Shown: piece after piece, positions 43,828 to 53,200 of the stretch
How the letters are laid out: each line of letters starts with the position of its first letter
How positions within the stretch are numbered: position 1 is the first letter of the stretch
Assembly: GCA_037481875.1 (NCBI GenBank)
Contig: JBBFKY010000009.1
Coordinates: 87,364 to 151,363 of the forward strand
Direction: 5' to 3'
Length of the DNA stretch: 64,000 bases
Source of the DNA: Desulfosoma sp.
Lineage (GTDB): Bacteria > Desulfobacterota > Syntrophobacteria > Syntrophobacterales > DSM-9756
Notes under the pieces: generated by a model
What the model was told of the DNA's origin: nothing
Database searches by the model: none
What the model saw: only the letters and a program-made list of their open reading frames with translations
Program-made: the position numbers and the translations under genes

Positions 43828-46431
43828 CTATCTCTTCTCCACTTTTGCGGCCATCGTTGTGCCCGGAAGATGGGTCCCGCCGAGAACGCTTTGAAGTCGT
43901 TCCGCCGGCACGGCCACAAGCTTCAGGGGAAGATGGATGTTCAACGCCAAGCGTCCTGTGATTGCCCCCCCTTCAAAGACCACCGCCACCGTGTCTCCCG
44001 GCATGATTTCCAGGCGATAGGCATCCGTGGGGTTCATTTCAATCTCGCCGTCACAGGCCATCACCGCACGGGATTCCGGTGCCAAAAGAGGACCGAAAAA
44101 GGATGGGTACAGGCTTTCCTTGGCCGTGAGATGCAACGGAAATTCCTGACGCTTTTCCGCCGAAACTTCCGCCTTGACAGGCTGTGAAGGGCTCCAAGGC
44201 TTGTACACAGGAGGCGTGTCGGCAAAGAGAATCGGTGTACCTTCGTGATCCAAGGAAGGGCACGGCACTTGAACCGCCTCGTAACGGGCTCGACTGCGAT
44301 CCACTCCTGCGTACGCTTCAAGCCGGCTTCCCAGGGACTTGAACACCATGCCGGGTTCCTCTTCACTCAGTGGGGAACCGCCAAGGAAACGGGACCAAGC
44401 CGCCGCGGTCTGAAGCACCGTTCGAGATCCAGCGCCTGGGGTCAAGGCCTTCTCGGTCCACTGAACGCGGCGTTCCCCGTTGGTCAGAGAACCGTCTTTT
44501 TCCAAAATGGGCGTCAAAGGCAGCAGGACATGCGCCCCGACCGTTTCAGGGGGAGGCACCACGTCCTGGACCACTAGAAAGTCCAGAGGCTTGGCCAGAT
44601 TCAAAAGCGGTTGCCAACAGGCGTCATCGTAGGATTCCGCAGCCACATAGGCGGCCTTGATCCGTCCGGATGTCAAAGCCTCCATGACGGTAGTGTCCCA
44701 TCCCAAATCTCGAGCCCCCTGCATGTTGCTGGTGCCGAAGAGAGGCCAAAAGCCGCCGCCTTGTTTCCCAAAGCTGCCTTTGGCAAAGCCTAAAGTCATG
44801 AGGGCTCGCGTGAGATCGGCCACATCGAAGGCTTGAAGCACCCCCAAACCGGCCAAAACGGCCACGGTGTCCCGCGCCGCCAGCAGACATCCGGCTTCCA
44901 CCAGTTGCTCTTCATGAATGCCGGTGCATCTTGAAACTGTTTCCACGTCATAAGGGCCGGTCAGGTCTCTAAGGGCCGCCAGGAGGTCTGAACCGGCGTT
45001 TTTGTCCGTTCCTTTTTCGTCCAAAATGATGCGCACAAGGCCCAGGACCAAAACCGTTTCGGATCCCGGAACATACCGAAGGTGCACATGCGCATACCTG
45101 GCGACGGCCACATCATAAGGATTGGCCACCACGAGCTTGGCTCCTTTGAGCACCGCCTGACGGATGGCTACGCCCGCAATAGGCTGAGAAGCCGCCGGAT
45201 TGAGTCCCATGGCAAAGATAGCCGGCGCCTGGGCCAAGTCCTGTAAACTGTTGGTGGCTGCGGCTGTGCCCAGAAGTTCTCGAGCCGCTTTTTCAAAAAC
45301 CACCAGACCCGCAGGAGCCAAAAGACCTACGTTGTCGGTTTTGAAATATTCCCGAGCCAGACGATTCAGAACACAAAGTTCTTCATTGGTCAACCGGCCG
45401 TCTGTAAGCACGGCGATTTGATCCGGTTGGTAGCTTCGGAATTTTTCGGCGGCATACTGCAGGGCTTCATCCCAAGAAAGACTCTTCCAGCCGCCTCCGT
45501 TCTTGACGGCCGGTTGCCGAATCCTTTCAGAACGGGCCACGTAGCGCTTGAGGAGAAATCGGCCCTGCACACAGGCCTGACCTTTGTTGCTGGGGCCTTC
45601 CGGACTGGGTTTGATCTGAAGGATGGTTTCATCGGGGGTTTTTTCCAGCATCAAGCGGCAGCCGGCGCTACATACGGGACAAATGGCCGTGGACCAATGG
45701 GTTTCCAACTCCTTCTTGTAGAGGTCCGTTACAATGGTCGTTAAAGATTGGCAGACGGCTTCGATGGCGGGGCGTGTGTCCTGATGAAAGTCCGATAGAT
45801 TTTCTCGAAGCGCCCCCACGGGACACACATCCACACAGGCGCCGCAAAACTGACATCCCGACTCTTCCAAGGACCGTCCAAAGGGAGTGCCTACGGACTG
45901 ACGCCCGTCTTTGGATTCACGAAATACGATGGTGCGAGCGCCCCGCAGTTCGTGGCAGACGCGCACACAGCGCCCGCAACGCACACACAGGCTGTAGTCT
46001 CTCTCAAAATAGGAGCCGCCTGGCAATGGTTCCGGACGGCTGATGTCGGGGGCAGGGTAGGGGAAATCAATCCCTAAAGCTGCCACCAATTGCTGCAATT
46101 CACAGGTGCCGTTTCGAGGACACCCCAGACAGTGCCGCGGATGATCCTGAAGAATCAGCTGCAGCATCTCCCGGCGAAAGTCCAAGACCTTGCTCGTCTG
46201 GGTCTGCACACGAATCCCCTCCATCACAGGCGTCGTGCATGCCGCCGGCAGCCCTCGCTGCCCTTCGATTTCAACAGCGCACAAACGGCACGATCCACTG
46301 GGCTCCAAGGCCGGGTGAAAACATAACCGAGGAATATAAATCCCGGCCTCATCCGCGGCCTGAAGAATCGTCTGGCCCGCCTTTGCCTTGACTTGCTGGT
46401 CGTTGATCCAAATGTTGACGTCGCTCATCAT
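43828..46431 (-). CDS. NuoG/formate-dehydrogenase-alpha-like molybdopterin-fold iron-sulfur protein
   Basis: This 867-residue protein begins at ATG 46431 (or 46428). It has a [2Fe-2S] ferredoxin-like N-terminus ('CFHPALEPSGSCRLCAVEI'), a His-Cys3 cluster ('HPRHCLGCPRNGTCELQQL'), two [4Fe-4S] clusters ('CVRCGRCVRVC' and 'CQFCGACVDVCPVGAL') and then a [4Fe-4S] site 'CPVCSAGCRLML' leading into a molybdopterin-oxidoreductase-like domain. No catalytic Cys or Sec is obvious where formate dehydrogenases carry one, so it looks like NuoG or an electron-input subunit rather than a formate dehydrogenase. As first gene of the operon with Nfn-type flavoproteins and HdrA, it is probably the large electron-distributing subunit of one complex. 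Confidence 0.75.
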   Translation of the reverse strand: MMSDVNIWINDQQVKAKAGQTILQAADEAGIYIPRLCFHPALEPSGSCRLCAVEIEGQRGLPAACTTPVMEGIRVQTQTSKVLDFRREMLQLILQDHPRHCLGCPRNGTCELQQLVAALGIDFPYPAPDISRPEPLPGGSYFERDYSLCVRCGRCVRVCHELRGARTIVFRESKDGRQSVGTPFGRSLEESGCQFCGACVDVCPVGALRENLSDFHQDTRPAIEAVCQSLTTIVTDLYKKELETHWSTAICPVCSAGCRLMLEKTPDETILQIKPSPEGPSNKGQACVQGRFLLKRYVARSERIRQPAVKNGGGWKSLSWDEALQYAAEKFRSYQPDQIAVLTDGRLTNEELCVLNRLAREYFKTDNVGLLAPAGLVVFEKAARELLGTAAATNSLQDLAQAPAIFAMGLNPAASQPIAGVAIRQAVLKGAKLVVANPYDVAVARYAHVHLRYVPGSETVLVLGLVRIILDEKGTDKNAGSDLLAALRDLTGPYDVETVSRCTGIHEEQLVEAGCLLAARDTVAVLAGLGVLQAFDVADLTRALMTLGFAKGSFGKQGGGFWPLFGTSNMQGARDLGWDTTVMEALTSGRIKAAYVAAESYDDACWQPLLNLAKPLDFLVVQDVVPPPETVGAHVLLPLTPILEKDGSLTNGERRVQWTEKALTPGAGSRTVLQTAAAWSRFLGGSPLSEEEPGMVFKSLGSRLEAYAGVDRSRARYEAVQVPCPSLDHEGTPILFADTPPVYKPWSPSQPVKAEVSAEKRQEFPLHLTAKESLYPSFFGPLLAPESRAVMACDGEIEMNPTDAYRLEIMPGDTVAVVFEGGAITGRLALNIHLPLKLVAVPAERLQSVLGGTHLPGTTMAAKVEKR

Positions 46432-46933
46432 GACCCCTGATTCTGTCGTTTTACCGTTCTCGGCGCCGGTCAAGAGAAAAAAATCACATTATGGGCCAAA
46501 AAAACAATCCAAAACACTAAGTTAAGAACCATGGGCGAAGTCGCCACACCCGGCTTTGGACCGACCTACCTTAAATGGAGAAGGGTCGCTTGTCAACCAC
46601 TTGCATCATGATTGTGTAGGTCGGCTCAAGGTAAAGTGTCTATGGGCAACCGCATTGTGCCTTGCGTCGGGCGGGTTTCTTCGATAAAGGAAAGCACGGT
46701 TGTTCGGCGCTTGGCGCCGGACGAACTTGACCCTGGGAGCGCGGGGGCGTCCCGCTCGCCCGAAAAGCGGGGCGCAGCTCCTCGTTCCCTGCAAAAGAGA
46801 CAGTTTCTGGCATGTAAGGGCGAGGCGTCGGCTCGTCCTTCCGTTGAAACGGCATAAGTTCCGTTGGTATGGTAAGTTCTCGAACACGCGCCCGAAGTAG
46901 CCGTGGGAGCGGACCTGGACGGTGGAGGCAAGC

Positions 46934-48550
46934 ATGAAGATCGCTTATTTCAGCATGGAAGTGGGCCTCAGTGAACACATTCCCACCTACAGTGGCGGGC
47001 TTGGGGTTTTGGCCGGGGATCACATCAAGTCCTCGGCGGACTTAAACATTCCCCTGGTTGCCGTGACCCTTCTTTATAAACGCGGCTATTTTATTCAGCA
47101 GATCAATGCCCTGGGACAACAAGAAGAACTGTATCCTTACTTTGATCCTCGAGCTTTCATGGAACCCTTACCCTTCAAGGTGACGGTTCCCATCGAAGGT
47201 CGAGACGTTCATGTGGGAGTCTGGAAATATAATCAAGTGGGTCAAAAGGGTCGAGTGCCCGTCTATTTTCTCGATACGGATCTTCCCATGAACCGGCCCG
47301 AAGACCGTATGATCACTCATTACCTCTATGGAGGGGACAAGCACACACGCATTTGCCAAGAAGCGGTCCTGGGCATCGGCGGCTATATGGTGCTCAAAAA
47401 ACTGGAACCCGGTGTCACCACCTACCACATGAACGAAGGCCATGCGGTGTTTTTGACCCTGGCCCTGCTTAAGGAATTCGGTGGCAACATCGAACGGGTT
47501 CGAGAAAAATGTGTTTTTACGACGCACACACCTGTGCCCGCAGGTCATGACATTTTTGATTACGGCATGGCCGAAGCGGTCCTTCAAGGGTATCTGCCGC
47601 CCAACATTCGAGATCTGGCCGGACGGGACGCTCTTAACACCACTCTTTTGGCCTTGAATCTTTCGCGGGCAAGCAACGGGGTGAGCGAATTGCATGGGGA
47701 GGTATCCCGGCAGATGTTTCCGGGGTTTGACATTGGGCATATCACCAACGGCGTGCACCATCTGACTTGGACCAGCCCCGAGTTTCAAGCGCTCTACGAT
47801 CAGTATTGTCCCGGTTGGCGTGAACAGCCTCAACAACTGGCCAAGGCTCGAAACATTCCCGACGATGCCGTTCGAGAAGCCAAGAAGGCGGCCAAGAAGC
47901 GTTTGATCAGCTACATCAACGCCATCTCAGGGGCCGGTTTCAGTGAAGAGCTTCTCACGGTGGGTTTTGCGCGCCGGGCGGCTTCCTACAAACGAGCCAC
48001 CTTGGTGCTGACCGATCTGGAATATTTGGTGAATCTTTCCTACGACCGGGTTCAATACATTTTTGCCGGAAAAGCCCATCCTCAAGACGGAGCCGGAAAG
48101 GAACTTATCAAGGAAATCGTGCATATCGCCAAGAAATACGAAGAGAAACTTCGCATCGTCTATGTGCCTAACTATAACATCTGGCTGGGAGCTCTCATGA
48201 CCCAAGGCACCGATGTCTGGCTCAACACGCCGCGTCGGCCTCGAGAAGCCTGCGGCACCAGCGGCATGAAGGTGTGTTATAACGGCGGGGTGAACATGAG
48301 TGTTCTGGATGGGTGGTGGCGAGAAGCCTGTCGAGATCGAGTGAATGGATGGGCGGTAGGTGACGACGAGGATCAAAGTGACGAAGAAGCGGCAGCCGAC
48401 CTTTACCGGGACATCGACGACATGGTAACCACGTACTACGCCAGCCCCAAGCACTGGATGCAGATCATGAAAAATTCCATCGCCGATGTCTGCCCCGTCT
48501 TCAACACCCATCGCATGGTCCTGGAATACCTGCACAAGTACTACCTGTAG
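46934..48550 (+). CDS. glgP: Alpha-glucan (glycogen/maltodextrin) phosphorylase, short type
   Basis: ATG 46934 has GGTGGAGG in front. The 538-residue product begins 'MKIAYFSMEVGLSEHIPTYSGGLGVLAGDH', and 'TYHMNEGHAVF', 'TTHTPVPAGHD', 'ITNGVHHLTW' and 'PRRPREACGTSGMK' are the phosphorylase signatures; the pyridoxal-phosphate region lies near the C-terminus. It matches the short phosphorylase family that frees glucose-1-phosphate from storage glucan. Divergent from the NuoG-like gene over a 500-bp gap with no other gene. Confidence 0.9.
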   Translation: MKIAYFSMEVGLSEHIPTYSGGLGVLAGDHIKSSADLNIPLVAVTLLYKRGYFIQQINALGQQEELYPYFDPRAFMEPLPFKVTVPIEGRDVHVGVWKYNQVGQKGRVPVYFLDTDLPMNRPEDRMITHYLYGGDKHTRICQEAVLGIGGYMVLKKLEPGVTTYHMNEGHAVFLTLALLKEFGGNIERVREKCVFTTHTPVPAGHDIFDYGMAEAVLQGYLPPNIRDLAGRDALNTTLLALNLSRASNGVSELHGEVSRQMFPGFDIGHITNGVHHLTWTSPEFQALYDQYCPGWREQPQQLAKARNIPDDAVREAKKAAKKRLISYINAISGAGFSEELLTVGFARRAASYKRATLVLTDLEYLVNLSYDRVQYIFAGKAHPQDGAGKELIKEIVHIAKKYEEKLRIVYVPNYNIWLGALMTQGTDVWLNTPRRPREACGTSGMKVCYNGGVNMSVLDGWWREACRDRVNGWAVGDDEDQSDEEAAADLYRDIDDMVTTYYASPKHWMQIMKNSIADVCPVFNTHRMVLEYLHKYYL

Positions 48551-50210
48551 AGGCTGCCTTGGGGTGAAGACTTTCAGGAATCGGCGCCGCCTTAAGGGGC
48601 ATAAGCCTTCATGCAAACACAGCTTTGATCTTTTAGCGAGGCGAAGCCATGCCACGAGAAAGCCAAATATTGTCCGTACAGCCCAGATGTTGTCTTCATT
48701 GTTGATGCCCCTAAAGTGAAGAAAAAGATGAAAAAGGTTCCAGGCCCATAATCGAAATACTTTACCGACTTCGAACTTAACTTATAAAGCTAGACATATG
48801 CTTCCAGAAACAAGGGCAAAGCGGTTGATTCTATAGCCAATCAAAACTCAGGGGGTTCAGCTCTGCCGGCGTTCATTTCTTTCGTGTTGAGCGGCGCTCC
48901 TGCAAGAAGCTCATTGTGCGGGTCGCAAAACAATCCTTCTCACTGAAGTGTACCGTCGTCACGTAGCTTTGAATAGCGGCGGTCGTTTTAATGGCTTGCC
49001 TGAATACCGAGGCAAGGTATTATGCTATTTTTCCAGATTTACCCAATGGGAAAGAAAGGAAGCGGAGCAACCACTCATGTTACGTGGCGTACTGCAAAAG
49101 ATCAGTATAAATGGATACTTCTTAGTGGAGTCTTTGCTTTCAGGACAAGGTGAAAACAATCATTAAAGTTGTTACAAAAGGTGGAGCTATGAACAGTCAA
49201 GACTACAATCGAGTCGTTGTTGTTGATGTAAAAATGCCCTTTTGGTCCATGGTGACCTTCATGGTTAAGTGGTCGATCGCATCCATACCTGCAATGATCA
49301 TTATCGTACTGATGGGAACCATCGTGTTTTTGGTCATTGGAGGACTATTCAACAGTATAGGCAGGTATTAGCTCGTGAAAGAATCATTATGGCAGGCTTC
49401 TAACCCAAGTTTGTCATATTGCTATTTTCATTCGACGGATAAGGAAAAGGATTCCAAAGGTGGAACCATCTACTTTTTTCACGAGCAGGTTGAGTCCTAC
49501 AAGAAGGTCAGGCGGTTGCAGCGGAGGGCTCTTATCAATCTCCGAGAACAGGATCTAGAGCCTGAAAACCGTAATATTGGTAACACCCATTGAAGAAAGT
49601 CTCGGCGGGCGATTCCGCGGCTTTCCCATCGATCATGAGAGTGAGCGGCTGTCGCTTCATTTCGCCTAGCTTTTGCGTACGCAATGTTTCGAAACAGGTC
49701 AACCTCGAAGCCGTGAACGGGAACGCATATGCCAGACGCTGCTGCTCGACTCGCTCAAATCCGAAAATGTTCGTACCGTGCGAGTAGAACCCATAAGAGC
49801 CTGAGCTTACAAACACCTTGAGGTGACAGAGACCTTTAAGACATGCGGCTTCAGCGAGACCGACATTGCCCGATCTTGAGCCTTGTACCCTATTTGAAGG
49901 GTGAGGCCGGGCTAAAGGCCCTTATGCAGAGTGGTTTGTATGGTGGTTTTCCCCACTGATTTAGCCTGCCTTGGCTAGCGAGGGCTGAACTGATCAACGC
50001 AGAGAGGCCATAGCGCACCTGGGCTTCAGGTTTTCGTGAAAGCGAAGTAAAACCTGATGCAAGGCGCTTAGGAGTGTGTAGCGAAAAAAGTTTAGGCAAA
50101 GGGTTAAAAAACAAGTGTTTTCAGTCGAGTAGTGAACTGGCTCCCTGTTGGGCATTATACTGGAATTGGATTCTTGAGGGGCAGGGAAAAGAGCAGTTGG
50201 GGAGGATGGC
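48551..50210. other. 1.7-kb poorly coding spacer before the defence operon
   Basis: Only a few short open frames occur. One (49189-49371) is worth calling. Others at 48948-49166, 49375-49593 and 49535-49816 lack recognisable features and convincing starts. AT content appears higher than in the flanking operons. This stretch could be the edge of a transferred segment. Confidence 0.5.
49189..49371 (+). CDS. Small single-pass membrane protein of unknown function
   Basis: ATG 49189 follows GGTGGAGCT. The 60-residue product has a polar head ('MNSQDYNRVVVVDVKMPFWS') and one long hydrophobic helix ('IASIPAMIIIVLMGTIVFLVIGGL'). No family was recognised. It is the only convincing small gene in this spacer. 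Confidence 0.55.
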   Translation: MNSQDYNRVVVVDVKMPFWSMVTFMVKWSIASIPAMIIIVLMGTIVFLVIGGLFNSIGRY

Positions 50211-53200
50211 ATGAGTATCTTCGAGTACGCCTCATCTGTAGTATCTGACTACCAGAACTATGTCCGCAGCTTTTTTAATATAGCTGATGAGCGGATAAGC
50301 CAAATAGTAGAGCAGGAATTGTTTGCTCTTGAAACCCTATGGCCAGAGGCTCTTGTCCAGCTGAACCCTCCCTATGAGCTAACAACATCGGTGGGTGAGC
50401 TTTGCCGGCAGAGCAAGCTACACCCGGCCTGTGCCGACATTTTCTGCGACGATAATGGCCGTCCCTTCATTCTCTACTACCACCAAGAAGAGGCTATTGA
50501 ATGCGCACTCCGGGGCGAGTCATACGTGGTTACTAGTGGCACCGGTTCCGGAAAGTCTCTGACCTACTTCATTCCAATCTTCGACGCGGTGCTGCGTGCT
50601 AATCCCGCCGAAGCGAGGGTGCGAGCGATAATTGTTTACCCTATGAATGCTCTTGTGAACTCTCAGCACAACGCGTTGCTGGAATTGAGAGATCGCTATG
50701 AGCGCCGGACCGGTCAGCCCCTCCCTGTTCGGTTTGCCAAGTACACAGGCCAAGAGAAGGGACCGGAGCGGCGCGAGATCCTGGATTGTCCGCCCCATAT
50801 CCTCCTCACCAACTATATGATGCTTGAGCTCATCCTTGTTCGGCCCCAGGAGCGCCACTTTGTCCACCGGGCAGTGGCCGGTATCGATTTTTTGGTCTTC
50901 GATGAGCTGCATACTTACCGTGGCCGCCAAGGCGCCGATGTAGCTCTCCTCATTCGGCGGCTGCGCCAACGCTGCGGCAACCCGAACCTGATCTACATCG
51001 GTACCAGTGCCACGATGGTTGGTGGTGAAGAAATAGGTAGCGGCGAGCGCCGCCAGGCCGTGGCCGACTTTGCCAGCAAGATCTTTGGCGTTACCGTTTT
51101 GCCAGGGAATGTTATCCAAGAGAGATTCAGGCCCCTTACTACGCTGGTCGGGGTAGACGCGCAGCCCTTGCGGGGAGCCGTTCAAGCCCCCTTGCCTGAG
51201 ACACTAGAAGAATTGAGAAAGCACCCCTTGAGCTGGTGGATAGAGCGGAATCTAGGCTTTCGTATTGCGCCGGACGGCACCAGCGAGCGTTGCCCGCCCG
51301 TCACCCTCTCTGAGGCGGCTCGCCGACTAGCAGAAGACACTGGTTTGGAGGAAGTCCGCTGCCGCGAGGCCCTTCGTGCCGCCCTTTTGCGCGGCACCAC
51401 TCTGAAGGTTGACGGCGACAATCCTCTTTTTGCCTTGAAACTGCACCAATTTGTTGGTCAGGGCCAGGCAGTCTACGCCACTTTGGAGCCACCCACAGTG
51501 CGCTATCTCACTTTGGAGGGCCAGTACTATGCCCCCGAAGGTGAAGAAAACAGGGTTCTTTTTCCATTAGAGTTTTGTCGCCAGTGCGGCCAAGCCTATT
51601 ACAACGTCTGGCTTGCTAAAGAGTCTAGCCTTTTCCTCCCGCGGGAGCCGGAGGGAGAATTCTTTGCCCCGGAAACCGAAATTATGCCCGGCTACTTAGT
51701 ATTAGCCGACGAGGTAGGGGACTGGACGGCCGATGCCGAACATTTGCCCCCCGAATGGCTGGATGACCGCGGGCGGGTGAAAAGCCACTACCGCCAGGGA
51801 GTTCCGCGCGAGGTATGGGTTAAGCCCGACGGTGCGCTAGCTTATGAAGAGTCCTCTGGGGCGATCCGCGCCTTTTTCCAGCCTAAGCCCTTCCGACTTT
51901 GCCTCGCCTGCGGCGAAACGTACTCTGGCCGTGATCGAGAGTTCCGGAAGTTAGGCCGGCTTTCTAGTGAAGGCCGGAGCAGCGCCACCACCGTGTTGAG
52001 CGTGGCCGCTTTGTTGCATGCTGCCCAGCACGGCATAAGGGAGGAACACCGCAAAGTCTTAAGTTTTACCGACAACCGCCAGGACGCTTCCCTTCAGGCA
52101 GGCCACTTTAACGACTTTGTACGCTACTCCCTGCTGCGGGCGGCCCTTTACAGGGCACTTGAGACCAAGGGCCAATTGGATCACGTAAATGTGGCCGATG
52201 AAGTGCTGGCTATCTTAGACCTTAGTCTGGCGGACGTGAGTAATTGCCCAGTGCACCCGCAAAGCCCAGTAGGGCGCAAACGCTGGGAGGCATTTCGGAC
52301 CCTCATTGAGTACCGTCTTTACGAGGACCTGCAGCGAGCATGGCGAGTCGTGCAGCCAAATCTTGAACAGTGCGGACTTCTGGTCATTGATTATCTGGGT
52401 CTAAAGGAATTATGCGAAGACGAAACTCGTTGGCACACTTGTCCGGTTCTAGCCCCACATACGGCAGAAAAGCGCTACCAAGTGCTTCATACCTTCCTTA
52501 ATTACATTCGCTACCACCTAGCCATCAACGCGCGCGTGCTCTCCGAACGCGAACAGCAGCAACTTAGGCGCCAGCTCGGTCAGAGTGAGGAAGAAAAATG
52601 GGTGCATGAAAAATGGTGGGAGCCCGACGAATGGCTCCGGCCAGCGGCGCGCTTTATCCTTTCCGGCACGACGGACTTGCGCTTGCAAAAACGGAGCTTA
52701 AGCGGGAAGACTCGACTCGGCCGGTACTTACGCCGAGATTTGAGGCTTTCGCCTGAGGCATACAATGAATTCGTGCTACAAATGGTGGATATCCTGTGTT
52801 CTCAGGGATTGTTGGTAAGACGCCAGGAGGGGGGCGAAGATTACATTCAGATCGAAGTCGGCTGCCTTCTTTGGCGACTGGGCGATGGTACGCCGCCTCC
52901 TCCCGACCCCGTGTATAGCCGCCGGGTGGAAAGCCCTGCCTACATTGAGGTCCAACGGAAGGTAAACGCCTTTTTCCGCGACTTTTACCGCATAGCCGCG
53001 GCTCACTTAAAAGGGATAGAAGGGCGGGAGCATACTGCCCAGATTTCCAACGACGTTCGCCAGGAGCGAGAGCAGCGCTTCCGGGAAGGGGATCTCAAAT
53101 GCCTTTTCTGTTCGCCCACAATGGAGCTGGGTATCGATATCGCTGACCTGCGAGTAGTGCACCTGCGTAACGTACCTCCTACTCCGGCTAACTACGCCCA

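Noticed and set aside
43828..46431. Formate dehydrogenase alpha subunit
   Set aside because: The domain layout is similar, but no Cys/Sec catalytic residue is visible at the expected place, so NuoG-like is safer.
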